Position numbers and translations under genes: made by a program. From NCBI GenBank assembly GCA_002049455.2, contig KV919135.1, positions 1-64,000 on the forward strand: a stretch of DNA of 64,000 nt, read 5' to 3'. Numbering within the stretch: the stretch's first letter is position 1; each line of letters starts with the position of its first letter. Below the pieces are notes generated by a model. The model searched no databases and was not told the origin of the DNA. It was given only the letters and a program-made list of their open reading frames with translations. The DNA comes from Porphyra umbilicalis (lineage: Eukaryota; Rhodophyta; Bangiophyceae; Bangiales; Bangiaceae). Shown one piece after another: positions 44,018-53,674 of this stretch.

Positions 44018-45706
44018 ATGACTAACGACCTTACACCAGGACTCGTACTATGCGTGTACATCCCGTATGCGATGTTTACCCGTTTCCTGAGGGCAGTGGC
44101 TGCGACCAGGCAGCTACTTGCGTTGGATCAACGGGCTGAGGATACGTTGTGCTTACGTAGCCCCCCATCGGACCCGAGTGAAATCACCCTCTGTCCTCGG
44201 GCACGGATCACGAGATGGCACGCCGCCTCGCGCCCATCTCTGCCGTTTGCACCACCCCGGCCGCCGGCTTGCGTGCACCGCCAACGGTGTGTCCCCTGGG
44301 CCGCCGCCGGTCGCACCCGACCCTTGCCCCTCTTGACTCCATTCTGCCTTTCTGCACCCCGCCGTTTCGCAAGGGGTCAGTCTCTTCCCCAACCCCCCTC
44401 GATCCGACTCGTGCAGGGTGTGCACTCTCGCATGCACGTGTGCCGGTCAGAGGCTCCGACCGAAGCACATGTGGTTCTGCTGCAGACGTTGCCACGCGGC
44501 AGCTCCATCCCTCCCCATAGGGTGCCTCCGCCTCCCCCGCCCGGCTGCCAACGCCGGCCGTCATCCTCCTCGGTGGTGCCCCCACCGGCGGCCACCGCCT
44601 GGCCTCCTTGCAGACCGCACTTGCCCCACACATGCCGTCCCCCCCCCACCATGTGCCTCTTCCTGTGCCTCCCCACCCGCCGCCCGCGGGCGTTTCCGCC
44701 ACGCCGCAAGCGCCCGCCCAAGCCCGCGTCGCCCGTGCCGACATGGGCCTTCTCCCCGGCGCACCCCCGGTGGACGCGGGACGGCGCCGTCGAAGCGCAA
44801 CGCGGCGTCAATGGCGGCGCGTCGGCGACGCGCCTGACCGTCACCCAACTGTGCGCGGTGCTCGAGTCCCTCCTTGCCGGCATGATGGCGGAGCTCCCCG
44901 CCGACGAAGCGGCGGCCCGTGCGGCCGACGTCCTCACCCGCGCGGTGGCGGTGGACCTTGCGCACGCCGTCGCCGACGCCGGGCAGCGGCTGGAGGCGGT
45001 GCAGCGGCACCGGGCCGACGGGGGCATGGGCGCAGACACGTTTACGGACGCGTGGGCGGCGGTGCAGCGCGTCTCTGCGGTGCGGGACAACCTCGAGGTG
45101 TTTCATCCACTCGGGTCGTTGCGGCGGCAAGCGCGCCTCGCAGCGCCGGCGACTGTCGCTGAGGGCGCACCCGTGGCGCCGCTGCCATCCTGCAGCACCA
45201 ACATTGTGGCCTTCTTCCACTCCCCTGACGCGTCGCCCGACATCCGTGCGTTTGTCACCACCGTCCGGGATGCTTTGGGGGGGCTGGAGGCGTCTCCGAC
45301 CAAGATGGTTCTTGCCTTGTCCCTGCTCATGGCGGTCACAGTCGACCGGGCCCTTGAGGTGAGCGCGTGGAACTGGCGGCGGCTGCTCTTTACAGCTGCC
45401 GCCGCCGCACATCTGAGTGTGAACGGGGCGGTGGCGGACCTGCCGGCGCTGGCGCGCCGGTCGGGCGTCATGCGCGGTGCCGACGACCTGCACATGTGCA
45501 TGCGGGTGCTGCTCGAAGTCTTGAACGAGTCGTTTGTGATTGACAAGCATGTTCTGGCGGGCGTAGAGGGGGACCTGGTCGACGGCTATGCAGAGCAAAC
45601 TGGGCAGCGCATCGAGTCGGTAGGGACGTCGGGGGCGGAGGCGTTTGAGCGGAACGCGACGGGGGGAAGGGAGGCGGGGGCGGCACTCTCACGTGCCGCC
45701 GACTAG
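44018..45706 (+). CDS. Possible cyclin-fold protein (cyclin Y/PHO80-like)
   Basis: Open frame of 562 codons. The first ~220 residues are Pro/Arg rich and may be untranslated; in-frame Met codons at about 44651 (MCLFLCLPTRRPRAF) and about 44884 are alternative starts. The C-terminal half looks globular. DIRAFVTTVRDALGGLEASP, then LALSLLMAVTVDRAL, then SAWNWRRLLFTAAAAAHLSV, then DDLHMCMRVLLEVLNESFVI follow the helix order of the cyclin box of cyclin Y/PHO80-type proteins, including the NW(R/K)R motif before the hydrophobic helix. The usual acidic 'KVWDD' motif is absent, so CDK binding is not assured. The C-terminus (GTSGAEAFERNATGG) is Gly/Ala rich. The cyclin assignment is by eye and needs a profile search. 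Confidence 0.5.
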   Translation: MTNDLTPGLVLCVYIPYAMFTRFLRAVAATRQLLALDQRAEDTLCLRSPPSDPSEITLCPRARITRWHAASRPSLPFAPPRPPACVHRQRCVPWAAAGRTRPLPLLTPFCLSAPRRFARGQSLPQPPSIRLVQGVHSRMHVCRSEAPTEAHVVLLQTLPRGSSIPPHRVPPPPPPGCQRRPSSSSVVPPPAATAWPPCRPHLPHTCRPPPTMCLFLCLPTRRPRAFPPRRKRPPKPASPVPTWAFSPAHPRWTRDGAVEAQRGVNGGASATRLTVTQLCAVLESLLAGMMAELPADEAAARAADVLTRAVAVDLAHAVADAGQRLEAVQRHRADGGMGADTFTDAWAAVQRVSAVRDNLEVFHPLGSLRRQARLAAPATVAEGAPVAPLPSCSTNIVAFFHSPDASPDIRAFVTTVRDALGGLEASPTKMVLALSLLMAVTVDRALEVSAWNWRRLLFTAAAAAHLSVNGAVADLPALARRSGVMRGADDLHMCMRVLLEVLNESFVIDKHVLAGVEGDLVDGYAEQTGQRIESVGTSGAEAFERNATGGREAGAALSRAAD

Positions 45707-46200
45707 GCGCCGCGCGGGCGGTGGCTGGTGGGCACGCAGGGAATGGCTCGGGTGTTGTCGGGCTCTGGTGTCTTGTTGTTGGTCCCTTGACGCGACATTG
45801 CCTCTGTGGTTGCCATCGAGTGGCTAGAATAACCCAACGGCCATCTCTTGAGCCTCTTTCTCGGTTCCCCTGGGGGCGGCACCCAGGACCGGCGGCTCGA
45901 TCGCGTGGGCTACCACCCGGAACGCGTGGACGCCTCCTCGAGGTCCATGGAACGCGGAGATGGAATCCACAACAGAGCATGGCGGGGGGTGTCCACGTGT
46001 GCCAGCTGGCGCACAAGCTCCAGCAACGCAGGGTAGAACAAGTGTCCGCATCGATCTTCCAACAATAATGTGCATGCCACAAAGAGTGACACCTCTGGAG
46101 TGCCTTTTTTTTTGGGAAGCATCGCGACTGCGTGCATCATCTGCCAGAATCTTTGCCTGAGTCCTTCAACGTCAATCGACGATCGCCGTCATGATACCTC
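45707..46200. other. Stretch without a supported gene
   Basis: No convincing frame. The end of the cyclin-like gene is followed by mixed sequence up to the small MITE. Confidence 0.35.
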
Positions 46201-46202
46201 TA

Positions 46203-46333
46203 CAGTGCGTTCTCGTTATAAGAGAATCGTTTACAAAAGAATATGGGTCGCGAGTCTTCCATTCCAGTCCGTGTGGGTCACTTTTTCTTCATATTGAGCC
46301 GAATCAGCTGTCTCTTATAACGAGAACGCACTG
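46203..46333. mobile_element. 131-bp pogo/Tigger-like MITE
   Basis: Perfect 23-bp terminal inverted repeats starting CAGTGCGTTCTCGTTATAAG (46203-46225 and 46311-46333), flanked by TA on both sides (46201-46202 and 46334-46335). CAGTG ends with a CTCGTTATAA core and a TA duplication are characteristic of pogo/Tigger elements of the Tc1/mariner superfamily. The interior is too short to code, so it depends on a transposase elsewhere. Confidence 0.9.
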
Positions 46334-46979
46334 TATTTGCAGATGTGATTTGTATGAGAAGCGCAATAGTGGCTAAAGCAAACGCCAAGCAGGGTCAGCA
46401 CCTGGCAGCCCCGTGGAAACTCAGCGACGCGACCGTCCGGCAACGTTGCGGTCAACAGAGTGATCACGGGACTATGTATTTTTAGATGCCACCAGCACTG
46501 CACTGTCCACCCGGCCTACCCGTCGGCTACCACACCCTGCTGCTACACTATTCAGCTGTTGACTTGGCTGCGGGCTTTCTCCGCGCGCTCCCACAGTGGC
46601 CTCCAATGATGTCGACCATCTCCGTCAGTAGTTCCCGCGTCCGCCTCCGCCGCCCCACCGACGCCCATACGGAGTAGACAAGGCCCGCCGGCCCCCCCCT
46701 CTTGTGTTCCGACGATGTGGCTTGGTCGTAACAAACCGACCGGCGCCGGCGTGATCACGTGAACCGGTCTGTGGGCGCCAAACAATGGTCTGGCCGCCCC
46801 TCTGCCGATGGGCGGGGCGACCGCCCCCGCCTTTCGTACTCACACCGTGCCGTCGCTCTGACCCGTTGAGCGTGTTTGCGCCCGGCCGAGTCGGAGCAGT
46901 CGGGAGCTACCGCCCGGGTCCCGCACCCCCCTGTGCGAAAGATGATGTTTGGGCGTCGTGCGTCTGCCCTACGGAAAAC

Positions 46980-47190
46980 ATTTGCTGGATATCCAGCTTT
47001 TTTGGCCCCGGGATCCCGGAAAAAGCCGGATCCGGTGGCCTTGAAGTCCATTTCGGTCGGAAACAGAGGCCGTTCGACTGATCCAGCGGCTCGCAGGAGC
47101 GGGCCAAACAGCAAGCATCATTCCAAGCCACCTGAGCGAGCCCCCACAATTGCAGCTGGTCAGAAAATCCAGGATCTCGGGCGGTCTGTC
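46980..47190. repeat. Copy 1 of inverted dispersed repeat (GGATATCCAG family)
   Basis: Begins with GCTGGATATCCAGCTTTTTT, then CCGGAAAAAGCCGGATCCGG. It matches 48160-48325 in inverted orientation at roughly 70-90% in its blocks. It also contains local palindromes. No coding signal. Confidence 0.5.
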
Positions 47191-48159
47191 GCCCGACGCG
47201 CGCTGCACGTACGTACGTGAGGCGATCTTCCGCGCCGCAGTGTGTGGCCCAGATCGCCGGCGCTTGGGCAGCTTTCCCCCCCCCAGACGCCCATTCCTGA
47301 TGGGTGCCGCCCGCCCCCCCGTCGTTTAACCAGATCGGCTGCTTCGGCGGCGTTGCAGCGGATCTTGGTCGTCCCCTCCCCCCCTCGCGCACACCTGTTG
47401 TCCCCGTCCTTGCCGTTGTCCCAGGCACGTATCCCCCCCCCTTGCTTCCTTGGAGCGTGCCCTATGTGAAGGTATGTGGACGCATGTGAGACGTCTTGCT
47501 GTGATTTTTTTTATGCCAACCTTTGAGCCGGATATGTTCGGGGGGACGGGAGAGAGGCGCGGGAGGAGTACGAGGGAGGTGGAAGAGGAGAGGGGATGGA
47601 GACAGGGGACGGGGGCATCTCTCGCTGCGCCGCGTCCGCACCATCGGCGTACAGCCGGACGCCGCCCCCGCAACCTCTCCCGTCGGATTGGCCCATTTGG
47701 ACGCCGCCGTCACGACCACCCGCTTCACGACCACCCAGATCCCTCTCCGTTGGAGGGGTGAGTAAGTGGGGAGTGTCCGACTGCCGGGTTGTTTTGTCTG
47801 AACTGGCCACTGACCTGTACACGCCGCTCTGCTCTTGGCTCTGTTTCTGCACCTTATTCTGTGCTATGGTGTTTACCGTATGTTCCTGTACTTTTTCTGT
47901 CTACATCTGTCTGCTTTACTTGTGCCTTGCCTTTTCTTTGCAGGGGGGGAAGCGGGCGGGGGCTCGGGGCGTTCGTGCCGCTCGCTTCACCGGCTCATGT
48001 TAATTTCCACTTGCTTGATTGCACTTGACTGTAGGTTCACATGGCAGCACTAATAAATACCATATAAATCAACTACTATAAGCAACAGTGTCAGAGGACA
48101 CAGAGAACCAATCAGGTGTGTGCTTGCAGTGAAGTGAGGAGCGTTGTGAGCCAACCAAA

Positions 48160-48325
48160 GTGCCATCAGATCCAGCTTTTTTCCTGGATCCTTGACGACG
48201 TGAGGGCCCCCACGACCGGAATACGGCGGGTCAACTTGGAGCCTACAGACGGAAATATTTCTCCTGTGAGTGTCAGATCGGCGCTTTTGAAAGTGGCTGG
48301 ATATCCAGGAAATTTTTCCCGTAGG
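48160..48325. repeat. Copy 2 of inverted dispersed repeat (GGATATCCAG family)
   Basis: On the minus strand it begins GGGAAAAATTTCCTGGATATC, compared with GGAAAACATTTGCTGGATATC of copy 1, and later carries GGATCCAGGAAAAAAGCTGG. The middle holds sequence not shared with copy 1. Confidence 0.5.
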
Positions 48326-48776
48326 GCTGGCGGCGCGCGGGCCCGTCAGCGGCGCGCGCCATCCCGTACTGTACCATTGATTTCTTGCTGGAGGTGCGAC
48401 GCGACGCGGCGAGGCTCGCCCTGCCCACTCGCCGTTGTCGCCAGTGGCCGTCACATCCACCGCCCGCGCCGCCCCCCCGCACCTCCATCTTTCTACCCAC
48501 AGGTAATCGGTATCCACCCACACCGCACCCTCGCCTGTACCGTGCTCCCGTGCCTGTGCTTTCCCAGCCGCCCCCCAAGCAGGCCGCACAGCCACAGCCC
48601 GGCCATCACAGTGGGTCTCTCTCCATCGTGGCACGCGTCCCCCTGCGACCCCCAACGAGCGCGCGGCTGCCCCGCGGAGGGCAAAGCCGCCGCCGACCAC
48701 AGTGCGGCGGCGACGCGCCCGCCGGTCGCTCAACCGGCCACCGCCGTGGTGCCTTCACACGAGACCACGGCCGCCG

Positions 48777-49724
48777 TCACGGCGCCACGGGCGGGCCTCC
48801 CTGCCACCAAAGGGGCGCCCCCGCGCGGCGGTGCCCCGCCCCCCGACGCGCCGCGTCGACGGCGCGGTCTGCCTCGACGGCGCGCCGCTTTGACCACCCA
48901 CCGCCGCGACGGCGTGCCGTCCACGCGTGCAGCGGCGGCGGCCGCCACCCACCCCACGAGCGCCGGTGTCGATGCGGCGGCAGCGCGCTCGACGGCGGCG
49001 GCGGTTCACCGAGCGGGTCGTCGCACCCCACGCTCGAGGCCGACGCCTCCCCGCCACCGCCCGACGCGCCACCGTCGTCGGCTGACGCGCCCGACGCGGG
49101 GGCGGGGACTCGATGAGCAGACGCGCTGCCGCCGCGACCGCCGACGGCGGACGCACGGGGCGGCGTCGGGTGGCCCGCTGGGAGCCCCCCCACGACCCCC
49201 GTCACCCGCCCGACGCTCCGTGGCGGCGTGCTGACAAGCACGCTGTCGGCACGGCGGGCTACCCACGAGGACGTTTCGGTGCCCCACGGCCACGCCGGGT
49301 GCTCCTCAGCGGCCGGTGCCGACGCTGCCGCGGCGGCGGTTGCCCACTTGTGGCGCCCCAGCCGGCGGTACGGAGGCTTTTTTGTCCCCCCCCCCTGTCC
49401 GCTCAGGCGCAGGCGCCCGTCCAGCCCCTTGTAGAAAGTGCGCCACGTCCACGGGTCTGTGCCGGCGCCCCACCCGCGGCTGCCCGCCCAGCCGGCCTCG
49501 GAGGGCACGGCGTCGACGCCCCAGAGGTCGGCGCCGGTCGCAAAGGCGGCGGCGGCGGCGGCGGCCACGTCAGCGACGGCTTGCTGTTCGGACGGCGAGG
49601 CGTGGGGGGTGATGGTCGGCGCCGATCGGCGGGCAGACGCCCACTGCACGACCGCCATGGGTAGGCGAGCGGCGCTGGCGACAGCGGCACCGGCGGGTCT
49701 GGAGGTAGAGGCGGGAGCTGCCAT
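48777..49724 (-). CDS. Hypothetical protein
   Basis: The ATG at 49724 opens a 315-codon frame. The first ~180 residues read like a folded protein: RLPMAVVQWASARRSAPTIT, FATGADLWGVDAVPSEAGWA, then DPWTWRTFYKGLDGRLRLSG and EEHPAWPWGTETSSWVARRA, with several Trp and mixed charge. The rest is Gly/Ser/Pro/Arg rich and may be shadow sequence or a disordered tail. No family is recognised. The opposite strand is also open for long stretches, so the strand choice rests on residue composition. Confidence 0.4.
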   Translation of the reverse strand: MAAPASTSRPAGAAVASAARLPMAVVQWASARRSAPTITPHASPSEQQAVADVAAAAAAAFATGADLWGVDAVPSEAGWAGSRGWGAGTDPWTWRTFYKGLDGRLRLSGQGGGTKKPPYRRLGRHKWATAAAAASAPAAEEHPAWPWGTETSSWVARRADSVLVSTPPRSVGRVTGVVGGLPAGHPTPPRASAVGGRGGSASAHRVPAPASGASADDGGASGGGGEASASSVGCDDPLGEPPPPSSALPPHRHRRSWGGWRPPPLHAWTARRRGGGWSKRRAVEADRAVDAARRGAGHRRAGAPLWWQGGPPVAP

Positions 49725-51685
49725 GGACAGCCCTTACCGAGTCAGAAACGGGGGTCGTGCACGTGGGAGGGGGGAGCAGCCGTTGCTCGAGGCGACGAGG
49801 GATGAGCTGTTCGGCCGACAGGGAGTCAACCAACGAAGGCCAGGATCAGAGTAGTAAGGACCAGTATCAAAGGAGCAAGACTGAGGCAGCGGTGACACGG
49901 GGGATTTGTAAGCGAGGCCATGGGGACGCTCACGCACCTTGTATCCGAGCAGAGAACGAACCCAGGCTCTGCAATGCCAAGAAAAACCGTGGCACAGGAT
50001 GGAGACAGCCCACTGGTCTGTTTACACGAAGTAGATGGCTCCGTTTTGTGCGTAGCACATGATGACATGGAAGTCGCAGAGTGAGTCGGTGCCTCGAGCA
50101 CGGCACGGTATCCGCATTGTGTGGCTGTGGCGGTGTTTCTTGCGTACGGTTTCTCCGGCCTTCTGCTGTCATCCAGGAGCACAGTCGTTGTTTGGACTGA
50201 CACGTCCCAGGCTCCTTGAGCTGTGCCGCACCAGCTGTTTGCTCGTGGTAGCTCGGCCCGGTAGCAACAGCCTGTGCACAGGCGAGGCGACGGAACGGGG
50301 AGCGCGGTCAGGGCTTCAAGTCAGCGGTGACGCCGCAGTGGGCCGTGGATTCCATGCCGCATGTCGAACAACCAGGAAAGCTGAGGGCGCGCGAGCACCA
50401 GTGTCATTGTGTTGACAAACGCTCTCGTGTGTGATGCTTTGCGTCGTGTCAGCCGCACGGTGCGTTCTGTCGTGCTCTCCAGTGCGTGAGCGACTTGTCC
50501 ACATGGGAGTAAATCGCAATAGAGTTAACGACGCATACGCTATTTGTGGGGACTTTAATACGCTCCCTTCGACCCGCCCTCGTCACTTGTCACACCGTCG
50601 CCGAGTGTGAGCGGCCCGCCTGCCCAGTGTGCCGGGCTCGAGACCGCGGTACAGCGATTGAGCGGAGGGTGTGCACGACTTGCTCGGAGCGCGCTCCGCG
50701 TCGGCCCAGGCATGACGGCGCCCGGCGCCGCTCGCCGCGATCGCCGGCAGCTCTGTTTGCCGTGGTGAGCGGCTACTGTACGTCGACAGCGGTTTGGCCA
50801 TGAAGCGGGCCTCGCCGACCACCACTCGGGCTGGCGTAGCGTCAGGGTTCCACGCCGTGTGCGGCTTCCACACGGACCCTCCAGCACCGTTCCCAGGGTC
50901 TGAGGAGACAGCTCCGGGGGGGGCCGCCACGCGGTAGCAAGAAGCGGCGCGCCATTAATGGTGTCCCCAGATCGTCACGTCATGGCTTTTTCCAATCGAG
51001 ACCTCATCGAGGCCTCATTTGCGATGAGGGTGGCATCGCTCAGGATATGATTTCCTGCAGGGTTGCTCGATGGACATTGTTGGGCTTTGTGATGGGCTGA
51101 ATTGGGTAGCCACCAAACGCCCAGACCGTCGACGTATGGGATGCGTGGGAGAGAAGTTACTTCCTCGTGGTTGATCGAGAAACTTCTACAAACTATAATA
51201 AATACCATGGAACGACCACCGTCGTTCCGCCACCTCCTTCGACATCTGGCCGGTCTGTGACTCCTGGCCGAGCTGGAGCTTGAGCGAGCTGAAGTGGAGT
51301 CCATGTGCGGAGCGTGCGTGTGGGCGAAGGAAGCTGACAAGTAGAATGTTCGAGACAATGACTGTGTTTTCAATGGTTTTTTCGCTCTCTCATCGACGTG
51401 CGACCGGCTCTACGTACACTTGTGCGTTTGACGTCATCGGCCCGACGATGCCGCCGGGGATGGTTCTTGCGAAAAAGACGTGGTCACGACGACGGTGAGA
51501 CGGAGAACCTGTGAGGCTAAGTGCATCATCATTCGTGCACGAATGCTTGGAATTTCCATTGACAGAACGTTGGTCGACACGTCAAGACACTTCGGAATCA
51601 ACTGCCCCAATCAGGAAGGCTGCATTTAATCTATAGACAGAACAGTCAGACCCTCAAAAGTTGACAGGACCTCATCGCGGCCATG
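49725..51685. other. 2-kb stretch without a supported gene
   Basis: Near-balanced composition with many short frames. A minus-strand segment around 50880-50590 (GGSVWKPHTAWNPDATPARV) looks protein-like but has no ATG, no known motif and no clear extent, so it is not called. Confidence 0.35.
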
Positions 51686-51689
51686 ACTT

Positions 51690-51783
51690 CGATGGGATGA
51701 CCGATGGGCAGGAAAAAGCCCATCGGCGGTCTTTTTCAGCCCATCGACAGTCCATCGAGAGCTCGATGGGACCGCGATGGGTG
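51690..51783. promoter_or_regulatory. Cluster of CGATGG motifs upstream of the lipocalin
   Basis: Seven copies of CGATGG or its complement occur in 94 bp, four forward and three inverted. They include the hairpin CCGATGGGC / GCCCATCGG at 51701-51726 (8-base loop) and the palindrome CCATCGAGAGCTCGATGG. The cluster ends about 210 bp before the lipocalin ATG, a position suited to a promoter element. The binding factor is unknown. Confidence 0.4.
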
Positions 51784-51990
51784 AACGTCCAGAGCGGACG
51801 ATGCTTCCAGCTCACGCCGTTGCCCGCGCCTGCCCATCTGTCATCGCTCTTACCTACACACCGGTGCGGTGTGTGGCGAGGGGAGCGTTGACGGCGACGG
51901 TCCCGTTGCTCCCAACCATTCTTCCATTCCTCATCTCTCCTACACTTGGCGCTCTCCACGGCCACCCCTCCCGGGCGTCTCTCCTCCTCC

Positions 51991-52680
51991 ATGGCAGTCA
52001 TGCGGTGCACGCTGGTGCTCCTCGCCGTCACGGCCGCTGCGGCAGCCTCTGGCGCGGCCGGTACGCCCCCCCCCACCTTCCCACATCCTCCGCTGACGGC
52101 GTGCCCAAACCCGTCGACTGTGCGGGCGCTCGACGTGTCCGCCTACGCCGGCCGCTGGTACCAAGCCGCCGTCTCTGCCCGCTTTGCCGCCCGCTCTGAA
52201 GCCAACGCGCCGTGCGTGACGGCCGACTACACGGTCAACGGGTCGACCATCGAGGTCGTCAATTGCAAGCAGGAGGTGGCGGCGACCGCCTCGACGCCGG
52301 CGACGGTCGGGTGCACGCGCGGGGTGGCCTTCCCGCCGCCGCCGGGGGGGGACCCGGGCAAGCTGTCCGTGCAATTCCCGGTCATGCCCGCCCCGGGGCC
52401 GTACTGGGTGGTGGACCTCGTCGGCCGCGCGTCGGCGGGCTACCACGCGTCGGTCGTCTACTCGTGTGTGCTTCGGCGCGGTGTGCCGGTGCAGGACTTG
52501 TTCATCCTCAGCCGCACGCCGCGGATCGCCCGCCACCCGAGGCGCGCGCTGAGCCGCTTGTACTGGCGGGTGATGAAGAAGGGGGTGCTGCTGGAGCGGG
52601 ACAATGCGCTCACGGTGACGAAGCAGGGCAAGCGGTGTGCGTACCGGGGGGATCCGGGTGTCAAGGTCGTCATTTCCTAG
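51991..52680 (+). CDS. Secreted lipocalin
   Basis: The ATG at 51991 gives a 229-residue protein with a clean signal peptide (MAVMRCTLVLLAVTAAAAAS). The Met at 51946 would add a non-signal leader, so 51991 is preferred. The lipocalin motif GxW appears as YAGRWYQAAVS at about residue 52, followed by ADYTVNGSTIEVVNCKQE, and late strands YWVVDLVG and YSCVLRRG. The C-terminal signature FILSRTPRIARHPRRALSRL resembles bacterial lipocalin/apolipoprotein D types (ILSRTP followed by a helix). Paired Cys residues could form disulfides. Lipocalins bind small hydrophobic ligands; the ligand here is unknown. One exon, TAG stop. A G7 run at 52345 does not disturb the frame. Confidence 0.85.
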   Translation: MAVMRCTLVLLAVTAAAAASGAAGTPPPTFPHPPLTACPNPSTVRALDVSAYAGRWYQAAVSARFAARSEANAPCVTADYTVNGSTIEVVNCKQEVAATASTPATVGCTRGVAFPPPPGGDPGKLSVQFPVMPAPGPYWVVDLVGRASAGYHASVVYSCVLRRGVPVQDLFILSRTPRIARHPRRALSRLYWRVMKKGVLLERDNALTVTKQGKRCAYRGDPGVKVVIS

Positions 52681-53674
52681 AGGGGGTGGGGGGTGCATCG
52701 TAGTGGTGGGGGGTGGGTAAGTGGTCGGTGTCGGCGTTACGAGGGGTTGGTGCTCGGCCGTGCACGGGCGTGACGCTCGCGTTTGGTCGTACGTCGAGGA
52801 TAGCGTGTGGGCTTGACGGGGTGGCAGCATTGCTGTTTTGCTTCTGCAAACACGCCGTCTTGACGTAAGGCTACTGAAGGGAGAGGAGAACCTCATGACC
52901 GACCTGGGGGACGGGGCAGAGGCGCACAACCACGCTTGCAGGCCAGGGCGATCTTCGCCATGATGAGCAGGACGACGAGTCGCCCCACGGCTGTAACACC
53001 CGCACAGGTCAGGCTCGACTCGCGACTTGGTGAGGATTTCTGGCGACGGGATGGCAGGCGACAACCGACATGGCCGACCCGTCGTGGGCCAATCACCTGC
53101 CGCGAAATCTTCCACCGGATCCGAACCAGGCCCCCCATCGGGCCCGAGTCCGCGGGGCCACGCCGGTCCGCCAGCCCTTCGGAACTGCCGTGGAGTGGAA
53201 GGTCATCCGACAGTGCCGCCAGCAGGGGGGTCTACCAACGGTGACACGGCAAATCGGGTCACTGCGCGCGCGCCCAATCCGATCAGACGCGGCGCAGCGC
53301 GCCCCTCGCTGGGTCTCTCTGACCGAAGCTCCGCGCGACAGCGGCGCGCCCAACAAGATTTCCAGGCCGACAGAGCAGGGCCCCTGCCCACACCAACGCG
53401 CGCGGCCGCCCGTCACCTGACCAGGCGACCGGCCCAGCACCGGTGGCGCCCGTCGCGCCGCCGCTCGGCTCGTCAAGGGGGTGCCCCGTCACCCTTCGCC
53501 TCTCCCCGCGGCAAGGCGAAGCCGCACCGCGCAACGCGGGTCTGCTGTCGGGGGCGTGCGCGGCGCCCCGCCTCGGCCGCCGTGACGCACGGCCCGACGC
53601 GCGCCCGTGCCGCGCCCGCCGCCGCCGCCCCACGGCGCGCGGCCCGCCCCCGTCGACGACGTCGTCCATCCCCC
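52681..53674. other. Region between the lipocalin and the next gene
   Basis: No gene is supported. GC content rises sharply after about 53100 and long shadow frames appear on both strands. Confidence 0.35.

Larger units (their letters stand above)
46340..48776. other. Stretch without a supported gene
   Basis: Contains the two inverted GGATATCCAG-family repeats. Frames over 100 codons exist on both strands but none shows a domain or consistent codon use. Confidence 0.3.
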
